This document shows, in pieces, positions 28,501 to 34,364 of a stretch of 64,000 nucleotides of DNA. The notes below the pieces were generated by a model, which was not told where the DNA came from, searched no databases, and was given only the letters and a program-made list of their open reading frames with translations. The position numbers were made by a program, and so were the translations under genes. The stretch is taken from the NCBI GenBank assembly GCA_965221445.1, contig CBDCSF010000013.1, positions 1,798,001 through 1,862,000 of the forward strand, given 5' to 3'. The DNA is from MPNP01 sp965221445. Its GTDB lineage: Bacteria; Pseudomonadota; Alphaproteobacteria; Rhodobacterales; Rhodobacteraceae. How positions within the stretch are numbered: the stretch's first letter is position 1; every line of letters starts with the position of its first letter.

Positions 28501-29837
28501 TGAGCTCTGATCATCCTCCAAGGGCTGGAGTAAGTGCCTTTGCTATCTCGGGAACGAACGCACACATAGTGGTCGAGGGTTACGATACACCACAACAGCA
28601 GCTGGATAAAGATACCTCAAGCCAATCACCTTCAGGAGTGGCAAAAAAAGTGGGTGTGTCCTTGCCAAAGTCAGTTCCAATGCTGGCATCCGAGGGGAAT
28701 CACAGCCGACTGATGCGAATACTTCCACTCTCAGGTAAATCCAACAGTGCACTTCGAGAACTTGCGGAGTTGTATCTTGACTGGATTGACAAACATAACC
28801 CTACCGCCAGTGATTCCTCTGGTGACAAACTGTCGGATATGGCCTGGACAGCCAGTGTTGGGCGTAATCATTTCACTCACCGTGCCGGTATTCTCTTCAA
28901 GGACACCGAATCCCTGAAGGAGAAGCTAAAACTACTTGTAAATACAAGCAATGATCATGCTTCGACAATTGGCACAAAAGTAGCCTTCTGCTACCCAGAT
29001 GAGAAAAGCTACTTTTTAGGCATGGGTGCAGAGCTTTATGAGAAAGAGCCCGTTGTGAAGTCTGTTCTTGATTACCTAGATGGTCTAATTCGACAGGAGC
29101 GGAATGATTCTTTACTAAACATTATGTTCGGCCACTCTGAAGGACTTGACAATCCGACTTGGACTCAATCAGCAGTTTACGCGCTTGAGTGCGCATTAAC
29201 AGCACTTTGGTCAAGCATTGGAATACAGCCAAGTGTTGTTTTTGGAATGGGTTTGGGTGAGATTTCAGCAGCCCAAGCAGCTGGGGTTTTGTCCCTTGAA
29301 GAAGGCTTGAAATTAGCCACAAGACGAGGATCGCTTTTGGAAACTATCCGAGGTAAAATCAACCCGAATACAGCGGAATTGAACGAGTTTGAAAATGGTT
29401 TGGCAGATATTCCCATCGAATCACCTTTGCTTTCGCTCGTGAGTGGGGTTACCGGTCGCTTAGTGGAAACAGATGAAATCCTCGACGGTGCATACTGGCG
29501 TCAACAAGTATGCGAAAGCAAGAAATTCGGTGGATGTATAAAGACTCTCTCCGAGTTGAATGTTAACGTTATCATTGAGATTGGTCCAGACTCTGTTCTG
29601 GGAGATAAGATACTAACGGATTGGCCGAAATCTAAAGGGATTAATCCTCCAGTAACTCTGTCTAGCCTTGGCCGTTCATCGACAAATGGAAATGACTTTC
29701 TTGAATCTGTTGTAAGACTCTATGAATTAGGATTAACTCCTGAATTCTGTGGTCTTTATGCGGGTGAGAACAGGTGCCGGATATCTTTACCTGGCTACAC
29801 GTTTCAAAGACAACGATTTTGGTTTGACATGTTTTAA
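19557..29837 (+). CDS. Type I polyketide/fatty acid synthase, KS-AT-DH-cMT-(psiKR)-ER-KR-ACP-KS-AT*
   Basis: A 3,426-residue modular synthase (numbering from ATG 19557, which has GGGGGA just upstream). KS1 (about 20-450) has active Cys198, His333 and His373. AT1 (about 580-880) has GHSVGE with Ser675 and AFHS with His779, a malonyl-type signature. DH has His982 in HxxxGxxxxP and Asp1155 in DxxxQ. cMT has IEIGAGTGSAT near 1481 and NVLHAT. A degenerate KR-like region precedes ER (HAGAGGVGLAA near 2025). KR has TGGLGGIG near 2218, but His2360 replaces the usual catalytic Tyr. ACP1 has Ser2523 in GMDSL. KS2 (about 2590-3006) keeps Cys2754, His2889 and His2929. AT2 (about 3140-3360) is degenerate: GMGLGE replaces GHSxGE and the AFHS region is deleted. 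No thioesterase is present. Expected product: a reduced, alpha-methyl-branched acyl chain. An ACP, PPTase and hydrolase follow. Confidence 0.95.
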   Translation: MVSSANNHLSQGIAGKTREFTPVEPIAIVGMACRFPGANNISEFWQLLESGGNSVAEIVPGMGNRRVDELFSGISEMGNACRYCSYVDEIEQFDAGFFRISPAEAHFLDPQQRMMLETSWLALEDAGINPDQLKGSRTGVYTGISNDEYRMLVVDSNKPTEAASCLYALSGTNLNGTSGRVSYVLGLMGPAKAVDAACASSLVSVHDAVSDLQQGKADLAIAGGVQAILNGRIFELRADAMMLSADGQCKAFDASANGYVRGEGCGVVVLKRLSDAEQDCDRIWGVIRGSAVNHGGASSGLTVPHTPALEQVIETALAQAGIAASEVDYLEAHGTGTSVGDPIEINAVASVYGKGRMVDQPLLVGSVKTNVGHLESAAGIAGLIKAALVMQRGVIPKHLHFQNPNPSLDWDQLPLKVTSSMMDLPYRDGRPRLAGVNSFGISGTNAHIVVEEYKRADKIPYAEEQVVGLTNSVQVPASFQHHSNPAKKIRKRDTRLLPLSGKSRNALRELAGRYLAWLERYEEDDLALDSLLSDMAWTASIGRCHFDHREGLLFENYRSLRNQLQSLTESSVDSINLSKAKVAFAYTGQGSQWAGMGAALYEREPVVQTVLDCCEDVFRAYKGTSLLDVMFAQNGDEADLKNTEWEQPALYALECSLTALWGSLGITPDVVLGHSVGELAAAQAAGVYSLEDGMRFAATRGTLMSETEPGAMAAIFASPERVSSIVEEFANAGSTVCISADNGNHQVISGQITDIETITNRFGQEGIRTRRLKTTRAFHSCLVEPVLNDIEAYFNGVAIKTPSLSIVSNLTGKLLEPGKLLDGTYWRQHAREAVAFSSGVKTLAGLDVDLVIEIGPRNLLGPMTVAAWPESAVAPILVSSLCPPTEESQMSTGDDGFMTGVAKAYHAGLPVRFEGLFAGEKRRRISIPDYPFQREHYWLEKTNMKKHRAGHPLLGERRESASGEVSYEIEVFSSEPEWMSDHRVFGRVIAPGALYGAMAASAYFSEGEEIAVVEDMQLHNALVFPREDSENNTNETGRRVQLVIDSLEASGSQRAKIFSKGSEENWTTHVEYSFSSDRPMMNFSGRTDLENLKTRLEPVDVLAYYRARAATGIELGPSFRTLRGLWSRHGEALGEVTISNLPGQSDLDVHPLLLDGCFQVVAAARNPGGKEGDITYLPFGWERFWLTKRLPQDVICHVLMKEDSQGTGGDQPQEVMIGELRIYDRSGNLLGGIDGYTVKRATPGALFSASEGFEDLLYEIVWREVSLTPGIISADFLPTPKDVANRSGLLSEYLAEEGVSRDDRSALLGDLEKWAGSRALVTLEQLGWKRKAGIKLDHEELRRELGVGEEHQRLFRRLLEMLAKSGVLEETKHGFVVKLGNNDPLPNETPADIDAFVSNMIERYPHGANEIGLFRRCGGALPEVLCGKADPLTLLFSSGEPTPGDLYLKAPIARAANRILKETVRTLVAGLPEGKRLRVIEIGAGTGSATAAILPELPEGKFDYMYTDISAGFFAEAETRFGDGGGAIKYCPLNIEKDPVNQGFTSNSYDLLIASNVLHATRYLEETLAYCLKLLAPSGQLVALENLSGQGWMDLTFGQLDGWWRFADDYRPHHALANPTVWRQVLKDVGFDEVEVLGVNESDPAEFLDKGVIVAQSPAEIKEDPGIWVLAAENNGLATQLASKLAARNQTIFLTEGSRTNVVTQQTLGENIIKCTVEMEKRDSWGSLIRNLPQDIPFRGVVHLMALEGHGAEATHEEIGQDIRQAGASALAMVQGLTDTDTKPESGVWFLTSGAQVLERERGGELIGSVLWGFGKAVSLEAVDLQPRMIDLDPTVTVPLSDLVNELLYPDMENHIAYRSGRRQVSRLVRAGGGTGTERLSLPDDSAWVLAPDPSGVFEKPFIKPLPKRSLEPKEVRISVEAAGLNFWDVFRSLGFIQEGNLGREMCGYVIEVGSEVSTVSIGDHVTGLGFGAFAIEMITREELVAPAPDGYSVSELATIPSAFVSAALSYELSGLIPGDKVLIHAGAGGVGLAAIQLARAAGAEVFATASAPKQEYLRSVGVNNIFDSRQTAFGEEILTVTDGAGVDVVLNSLTGEGFIDASLSCLKKGGRFIELARRDILSEEEMSAVRPDVTYAILELDVLKKTDPEWVGRVLRNVMKQLDTKKIKPITHSRWPLAEAGSALRFMRSARHIGKIVLTAPPLVSNRLQPDKTYLVTGGLGGIGCAVADWLAKNGAEVIVLNGRRPPSPEVEEVINSLRERGFTIRVELADMTDASQVNKMLERIRNELPPLGGVIHSVGVLSDGALTNQSWERFETVLWPKILGAWQLHHATANLDLDLFVLFSSRVGVMGNPGQANHAAANAFLDQLARHRRALGLPGQAIAWGAWSEIGEAAEQRDRIERQRAARGGRWFTPQQGISAFDQLVRSDVTNSVVMAMDWSVFEEVMEKRPPLLEDLLSSTSDTGVISPALAEDLISRIGKTPVVERENLLVAFLQQELKAVLRLPTTPEPSIGFFDLGMDSLMAVELRNRLNRAFVDTYTASNTVVFDYPNIAALARHLVEELGEVGPDTRVEPVPVQQTYLEQGEEQIAVVGMACRFPGASDIDSYWSNLEAGYDAVTEGRQDSSPWDGVLGDPSAKESMFRRGGFVEGLDFFDAEFFGIRPIEARMMDPRQRLLLETSWQAIEDAGIPPYLLEGTRTGVYVGLGGSEYRDLIGTTSQEDNFLGTAPSVTIGRVAFTLGLMGPALPLDMTCSSSLVAVHQAVASLRRKEVDQALAGGVQVVLSPRVAKFMAEFGMLSKFGRCQTFDEAADGFVRGEGCGVVVLKRLSDALADGDRIWGLVKGTAVNQNGASAALTIPNGTAQEQVIQEAILQAGTTPDQVDYLEVHATGSQLGDPIEVRAAATVYGKGRTQNRPLLLGTVKTNIGHLEPAAGIAGLIKVLLAMKHGVIPKNLHFQNPNQHIPWDELPIKVVSEKMDWPLSSDHPPRAGVSAFAISGTNAHIVVEGYDTPQQQLDKDTSSQSPSGVAKKVGVSLPKSVPMLASEGNHSRLMRILPLSGKSNSALRELAELYLDWIDKHNPTASDSSGDKLSDMAWTASVGRNHFTHRAGILFKDTESLKEKLKLLVNTSNDHASTIGTKVAFCYPDEKSYFLGMGAELYEKEPVVKSVLDYLDGLIRQERNDSLLNIMFGHSEGLDNPTWTQSAVYALECALTALWSSIGIQPSVVFGMGLGEISAAQAAGVLSLEEGLKLATRRGSLLETIRGKINPNTAELNEFENGLADIPIESPLLSLVSGVTGRLVETDEILDGAYWRQQVCESKKFGGCIKTLSELNVNVIIEIGPDSVLGDKILTDWPKSKGINPPVTLSSLGRSSTNGNDFLESVVRLYELGLTPEFCGLYAGENRCRISLPGYTFQRQRFWFDMF

Positions 29838-29889
29838 GAAATTAGTCATCATCAGCGTTTGGTTTTATATTTAATTAAGGGAGGAAACC

Positions 29890-30108
29890 ATGAGTTCCGT
29901 AGAAGATCGTGTAGCTGGGCTTGCAGCAAAACTTTTAAACATTACTGACAAGGACGCTATCGACTCGAACGTCAGTGATTTGGGTGTAAACTCTGTAGAT
30001 GCAGTAGCTTTTCTGAAAGCAATCAACGAAGAATTTGGAACAAATATTTCAGCTGATGAAGCCGGAAATTTCAGTACATTAAGGGCTTTGATTAATCATC
30101 TTAGCTGA
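29890..30108 (+). CDS. Free acyl carrier protein of the PKS locus
   Basis: A 72-residue acyl carrier protein. The phosphopantetheine site is the Ser in LGVNSVDAVAF, in place of the common DSL. The four-helix ACP layout fits, with NFSTLRALINHL at the end. It begins 52 bases after the PKS stop with a strong AAGGGAGGAAACC ribosome site. Because the second KS of the synthase is not followed by its own ACP and its AT is degenerate, this carrier is the natural partner of KS2; that is an inference. Confidence 0.9.
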   Translation: MSSVEDRVAGLAAKLLNITDKDAIDSNVSDLGVNSVDAVAFLKAINEEFGTNISADEAGNFSTLRALINHLS

Positions 30109-30143
30109 TGGATAAATTTTTTGAGGATTAAGGTGAATGTTAG

Positions 30144-30183
30144 CCCCTTTTCCCTTTATTTATTAAAGGTCAAGGAAAAGGGG
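30144..30183 (+). repeat. Inverted repeat between ACP and PPTase genes
   Basis: CCCCTTTTCC at 30144-30153 and GGAAAAGGGG at 30174-30183 are perfect 10-base inverted arms around a 20-base loop. A smaller alternative hairpin (CCTTTA / TAAAGG, 30153-30158 and 30164-30169) lies within the loop side. Likely an RNA hairpin just before the terminator described next. Confidence 0.65.
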
Positions 30184-30190
30184 ATTCTTG

Positions 30191-30221
30191 TAAAGGAGCT
30201 ATTCTTAGCTCCTTTATTTTT
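30191..30221 (+). terminator. Rho-independent terminator between ACP and PPTase
   Basis: TAAAGGAGCT at 30191-30200 pairs perfectly with AGCTCCTTTA at 30207-30216 across a six-base loop and is followed by TTTTT. It stands only 12 bases before the PPTase start codon. It should end or attenuate PKS-ACP transcription, so the PPTase may be expressed at a lower level or from another promoter. Confidence 0.75.
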
Positions 30222-30232
30222 GGTTAGTTGGG

Positions 30233-30982
30233 ATGGATACCGTTTTTGAAATTCCTACTTCTGGATCTAATTCAGTTAGCTGGATCAGTGAATTTTGCCA
30301 AGTCAGGGATATTTCAATTGCATATGTTGACCTTGCAGTAGGTGTTTGTCGTGAAGGACGTGCATTGGAATGGCTTGACCAAAAGGAAAAAGGACGCTTG
30401 GAAAGGTACCGTTATGACCGGCCTCGTCGTCAATTTACGTTGTGCCGTTCTGCTTTGCGTCAGATCATTTGTAGATATTTGGGGTGTAAAAATGAGCAAC
30501 TTTCTTTTGATACCAATGAACATGGGAAACCCATCGCTTTAATTGAAAATAATTCAGCACCCGTTAGTGTTAACCTGAGTCACAGTGGTAACCATGGTGT
30601 AGTTGGAATTACACAAAAGGGAGATCTTGGAATCGACATAGAAATACCTGTTCACAGGAGTGATTTGAACGGAATTGGGCAGTTGGTCTTTACAACCAAT
30701 GAACAGTCTGAATTAATTAGGGCGATTGGGAAAGAAAAGCTAAGCCTGTTTTACAAGTTTTGGACCCTTAAAGAAGCCTTGATTAAAGGGCTGGGTACAG
30801 GTTTTTCATTAAATCCGTCATTATTTGAGTTACCCTCAATCTTACGAAGTGGTGGGAAAAGTGGTGTATTCCGGTTTCCTCACATATCTCAGATACCTTG
30901 GCAACTTGATTATATAGATGGTAAGGAGTTTGCTTTGGCATTAGCTCATGGAAGGGATATTTCCCATCAGCCGAGCAGTTAA
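30233..30982 (+). CDS. 4'-phosphopantetheinyl transferase (Sfp family)
   Basis: This 249-residue enzyme transfers phosphopantetheine from CoA to carrier proteins. Motifs are RRQFTLCRSALRQII (about 64-78), HGKPIAL, NLSHSGNHGVVGI, the Mg-binding LGIDIE and FWTLKEALIKGLGTGFSL with the WxxKEAxxK pattern. Length and layout fit Sfp/HetI-type PPTases with broad carrier specificity, in contrast to AcpS. It follows the free ACP after a terminator and probably activates ACP1 of the PKS and the free ACP. No strong ribosome site precedes the ATG (only TTGGG). Confidence 0.93.
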   Translation: MDTVFEIPTSGSNSVSWISEFCQVRDISIAYVDLAVGVCREGRALEWLDQKEKGRLERYRYDRPRRQFTLCRSALRQIICRYLGCKNEQLSFDTNEHGKPIALIENNSAPVSVNLSHSGNHGVVGITQKGDLGIDIEIPVHRSDLNGIGQLVFTTNEQSELIRAIGKEKLSLFYKFWTLKEALIKGLGTGFSLNPSLFELPSILRSGGKSGVFRFPHISQIPWQLDYIDGKEFALALAHGRDISHQPSS

Positions 30983-31099
30983 AACTTCCATGGTTCTCTT
31001 CTATGCTTAAAACGTTATCACTAATACTCCCAAGAACTCGCCAACTTCCCGTTCACAACAACATTCATTTCGGTACAATTCGAGTTAAGAGCCTCTAGA

Positions 31100-32014
31100 A
31101 TGGAAGTTCCGGCAGAAGTATGGGTGGTACCCAAACCAATTGCTCTCCATGAAGTTATCATGGACGATGGTACAAGAATAGTTCTTCGACGTCACGGAAA
31201 TCCCAATGGTCAACGAATTGTTTTGTCACACGGTAATGGACTTGCCATTGATCTCTATTATCCCTTTTGGTCGCTTCTAGCTAATGAATTTGACCTCATT
31301 ATTTATGATTTGAGAAACCACGGTTGGAACACCATTAGCGATCAAAAAGAGCATAATCTTCCCACATTCGTAAGTGATCACGATATAGTTCATAAAGAGA
31401 TTGATGTCTGCTTTGGTTACAAACCCAAAGTGGGTATTTTTCATTCTGTTTCTGCACTGGTGGCACTTCTTTCTCCGACTAATGGAAGTGAGTTTGAAGC
31501 ACGGATACTCTTTGACCCGCCAGTGTGCAAGCCTGACGAATACCCGCTGGAATACGATATTGCTACCCGGCGTGTAGCCGAGATGACCATGCGACGTGCT
31601 GATTGGATCAAGAACCTAGATGAGTATGTCGATGTCCTTAATTATTTACCCGCTTTTAATCGTTTTGTTCCTGGTGCACTGGAACTATTTACAAAAACCA
31701 CATTTCGTAAATGCGAAGGTAAGGAAGGGTATCAGCTTCGATGTCCCCGTGATTATGAGGCACAGATAATTTACCATGCCAGATCCTTTGCCGTCATTGT
31801 AGATTTTGATAATTTTGAATGTCCGACAAAAGTGATTGGTGCAGATCCCGTTTTACCCTATGCGTACCTTCCATCCTTTGATTTGAATAACATCCTTAGT
31901 GTTGACTATGATTTCATCCCTGACGCTACTCATTTCCTTCAGCTAGAAAAACCGGGTACCTGTGTGAAATCTGTGTTGCGTTTTCTCAAAAAACAGAACC
32001 TCTTGAGAGTTTAA
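31100..32014 (+). CDS. Alpha/beta hydrolase, possible product-release enzyme
   Basis: A 304-residue alpha/beta-hydrolase fold protein. The oxyanion loop LSHGNG, the strand LIIYDLRNHGWN, the nucleophile elbow VGIFHSVSA (Ser in HSVS, lacking the second Gly of GxSxG), and the catalytic His in PDATHFLQLEKP can be seen in order. There is no signal peptide. It follows the PPTase by about 117 bases on the same strand. Since the PKS has no thioesterase, this protein could release the acyl chain, but no sequence feature proves that. It could equally be an unrelated esterase. Confidence 0.78.
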   Translation: MEVPAEVWVVPKPIALHEVIMDDGTRIVLRRHGNPNGQRIVLSHGNGLAIDLYYPFWSLLANEFDLIIYDLRNHGWNTISDQKEHNLPTFVSDHDIVHKEIDVCFGYKPKVGIFHSVSALVALLSPTNGSEFEARILFDPPVCKPDEYPLEYDIATRRVAEMTMRRADWIKNLDEYVDVLNYLPAFNRFVPGALELFTKTTFRKCEGKEGYQLRCPRDYEAQIIYHARSFAVIVDFDNFECPTKVIGADPVLPYAYLPSFDLNNILSVDYDFIPDATHFLQLEKPGTCVKSVLRFLKKQNLLRV

Positions 32015-32149
32015 TTTAGAGCGCTTCATTTAATTCAATCTCTGCTTGTGCTTCAAAAGCAGCAATTGGTGCTCAGAGGAATATCCCATTCCAATCCTCA
32101 ACTCAAGGTCAACATAACCCCTGTTATTCACTTGTAACGATCTAATTTG

Positions 32150-32280
32150 GTAAAATATGCTTTATATTAATTACTTGTATTCTCAAAATGGTAAAAAATT
32201 TTTATATAAATAATTATCTTGGTAAATTTAGTAAAATATACTTTATATTAATTACTGAATTCTGATCCTGGTAAAAAGGG
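32150..32280 (+). repeat. Paired direct repeats upstream of hipA, possible operators
   Basis: Two copies of a roughly 50-base AT-rich unit start with GTAAAATAT(G/A)CTTTATAT, at 32150 and 32231, 81 bases apart. The first 26 bases differ at a single position, and both end near GGTAAAAA. Within each is a small inverted repeat (TAAA-N6-TTTA). They lie in the leader of hipA and end 12 bases before its ATG, so they are likely binding sites for the HipB-like regulator or the promoter region; not proved. Confidence 0.65.
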
Positions 32281-32291
32281 TTTGCTAAATA

Positions 32292-33491
32292 ATGGCAAGT
32301 TTGCTATGGGGCAAAGTATATTTCAAAGGTATGTTTGCGGGCTATCTCCGGGAAGAACCTGGGAATAACTTTACATTCGCCTATGATACCAGCTACATTA
32401 ACAGTGGCAATCCCGCCATTGCTCAAAGTTTACCCTTAAGAAAAACTCCTCACATTAGCTACAATGGCCTGCACCCATTTTTTGACAACCTGGTTTCCGA
32501 AGGGTGGCTAGAACTAAAACAAACTCGTATACTTGGCAAAAGAAAAGCCAATCGTTTTGAATTGCTTCTGGCTTTTGGCTTTGATTGTATTGGTGCTGTT
32601 TCTGTTGCTGACCCTGAACCCACACCATTAACAAGCGATCTATTGGAAAAGAACAGCCCAAAAGATATGGCTGTATTCAATAGCCGAGCTATTTTTTCAG
32701 GCATTCAGACCAAGTTCGGCGTTATTCAGGAAGAGGGCAGATTTCGGCCAGTAAAATTTGACGAACTAAGTACACACATAGCTAAATTTTCTCCATCTCA
32801 CCATCCGTTCCTCATAGAAAACGAATATCTTACAACATGTGCATTTAAGGCCCTGCTACCCGATAATGAGGTTGTTCAATTAGACATAGGTAATGTTGAG
32901 GGGATAGAGGATTCTGCCCTGCTAATCAAGCGCTTTGATAGACAAGATGGGGAACGGATACATTTTGAAGAATTCAATCAGTTACTAAATCTCCCCTCAG
33001 AAGAAAAATACGCTGGTGCGTATAGAAATATGGCAGATTTCATCTTGGAAGAAGATAACTGCCTACCAATTCAAAACTACCATCTATACAGGCGAATTTT
33101 GGCAGGTTTACTGCTAGGGAATACCGACATGCACCTAAAGAATTTTGCCATGTTTCATACATCACAGGGTCTACGCTTCACACCTTCTTATGACCAAGTT
33201 GCAACAGCATATTACGATTTTAAAGAAGTCGCATTAGCTATAGCAGGAGCATCAGATATCCCGATAGGGAGTTTGAAACCTCGGAATATTATCAGGTTGG
33301 GAGAGGAGTTTGGTTTGTCGCACGCGGCAATAAAAATGGCCGTAGATAATTTGGAAAAAAACCTAAGTAAAGCAAAGGAAACAATAGTAAGTGCTAGGTT
33401 TGGTACTGAAAAACTTAAGAATGCCCTCACTGAACTAATGGAGAGGAGATGGAACGGAACATTCGGCTTGATTGGCAAGATATTGTCATAG
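32292..33491 (+). CDS. hipA: HipA-family serine/threonine kinase toxin
   Basis: HipA kinases phosphorylate aminoacyl-tRNA synthetases and induce dormancy. The 399-residue protein has the N-terminal HipA domain (WGKVYFKGMFAGYL... LPLRKTP, about 1-110), a SGIQTK glycine-rich loop (about 138) matching the SGxQxK of the family, LIKRFDR with the ATP-binding Lys (about 215), and the catalytic/metal segment GNTDMHLKNFA (about 278) with PSYDQVA. All key motifs appear intact. Unlike E. coli hipBA, the toxin comes first and the antitoxin-like gene follows, overlapping by 43 bases. ATG 32292 follows two repeats. Confidence 0.9.
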   Translation: MASLLWGKVYFKGMFAGYLREEPGNNFTFAYDTSYINSGNPAIAQSLPLRKTPHISYNGLHPFFDNLVSEGWLELKQTRILGKRKANRFELLLAFGFDCIGAVSVADPEPTPLTSDLLEKNSPKDMAVFNSRAIFSGIQTKFGVIQEEGRFRPVKFDELSTHIAKFSPSHHPFLIENEYLTTCAFKALLPDNEVVQLDIGNVEGIEDSALLIKRFDRQDGERIHFEEFNQLLNLPSEEKYAGAYRNMADFILEEDNCLPIQNYHLYRRILAGLLLGNTDMHLKNFAMFHTSQGLRFTPSYDQVATAYYDFKEVALAIAGASDIPIGSLKPRNIIRLGEEFGLSHAAIKMAVDNLEKNLSKAKETIVSARFGTEKLKNALTELMERRWNGTFGLIGKILS

Positions 33492-33649
33492 AAGCAAAAA
33501 AACGTCGTAAAGAACAAAGATTAACCCAAGAGCAACTATCTGTGTTGGCTGGGGTCAGCAAGCCAACTCTTAATAGTTTTGAGAAGGGGCGAACAAGTAT
33601 AAAACTTGAAAGTGCATTAAATATTCTGCGTGTATTGGGACTGGATTGA
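33449..33649 (+). CDS. hipB: HipB-like XRE-family antitoxin/regulator
   Basis: A 66-residue helix-turn-helix protein with EQRLTQEQLSVLAGVSKPTLNSFEKGRTSIKLESALNIL, the standard HipB/XRE DNA-binding pattern. It is almost only the HTH, shorter than typical HipB. The ATG at 33449 has a GGAG five bases upstream and lies inside the 3' end of hipA, suggesting coupled translation. It probably neutralises HipA and represses the operon by binding the repeats upstream. Confidence 0.88.
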   Translation: MERNIRLDWQDIVIEAKKRRKEQRLTQEQLSVLAGVSKPTLNSFEKGRTSIKLESALNILRVLGLD

Positions 33650-33800
33650 AGTAGACATGCTCTCGTTCCGAAATTGACAACACAAAGTTTTTGGACATTC
33701 CCTTAGACTTATCAAGATGCTTACCTAAATTATCAATATAATTTAATCTTGATTGCTTCTGGGTAATAACAAATATATCGGTATAGAATCACTACATTTT

Positions 33801-34364
33801 TTAGCTATTCAGTTCCTTGATCCGGTTTGAAAATCGGTTGGCAATGGTTACGGGATCATCCTCAATCACCGAGACATTGACATTTCCTGGCTTGCACTTG
33901 CTAATCAAAACAGTCATACGACCGGAAGCGATTGCCTTTTCAAGTTCTGTTGCGGTTTCCTCAGCAGGACATTCAACCACATTGCGACACCCACATGCCC
34001 TGGCAACTTCTGCCAATGAGGTTTCCATTCCCGCATAAGTGGGCTGGTCTCCAGTGGAACCATAACTCCCGTTATCTATTATCAACAGAATATAATTATC
34101 AGTTGGATTGTTGGCAATTGTGGATAGAGTTGCCAAATTAGTGAGAACTGAACCATCTCCATCAATTGCAATAACGGTCTGTTTCTGTACTTGGGCTACC
34201 CCCAAACCAATGGATGAACACAAACCCATAGTACCAAGCATGTAGAAATTTGAAGGCTGATCAAGTAACTGATGGAGCTCCTGAGAAGGTGAGCCAATAT
34301 TACAAACGACCAGTTTATCCCTTAGTATTGGTGCAATTGCTTTTAATATATTGTATCTGATCAT
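33801..34364 (-). CDS. comE: Sulfopyruvate decarboxylase beta subunit (ComE-like)
   Basis: A thiamine-diphosphate enzyme C-terminal subunit. The TPP/Mg motif starts at DGDGSVLTNLATLSTIANN and continues to LLIIDNGSYGSTGDQPT; TMGLCSSIGLGVA precedes it. The size of about 187 residues and its pairing with a separate alpha subunit match the two-chain ComDE enzyme that converts 3-sulfopyruvate to sulfoacetaldehyde and CO2. I begin at ATG 34364 (MIRYNILKAI), overlapping the comD-like stop by four bases; the upstream codon at 34418 would add 18 residues translated out of comD. A phosphonopyruvate decarboxylase is the chief alternative, but that is usually a single chain. Confidence 0.78.
   Translation of the reverse strand: MIRYNILKAIAPILRDKLVVCNIGSPSQELHQLLDQPSNFYMLGTMGLCSSIGLGVAQVQKQTVIAIDGDGSVLTNLATLSTIANNPTDNYILLIIDNGSYGSTGDQPTYAGMETSLAEVARACGCRNVVECPAEETATELEKAIASGRMTVLISKCKPGNVNVSVIEDDPVTIANRFSNRIKELNS

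Noticed and set aside
32015..32291. CRISPR-like array before hipA
   Set aside because: Only two repeats, AT-rich, irregular ends and no cas genes; better explained as operator repeats.
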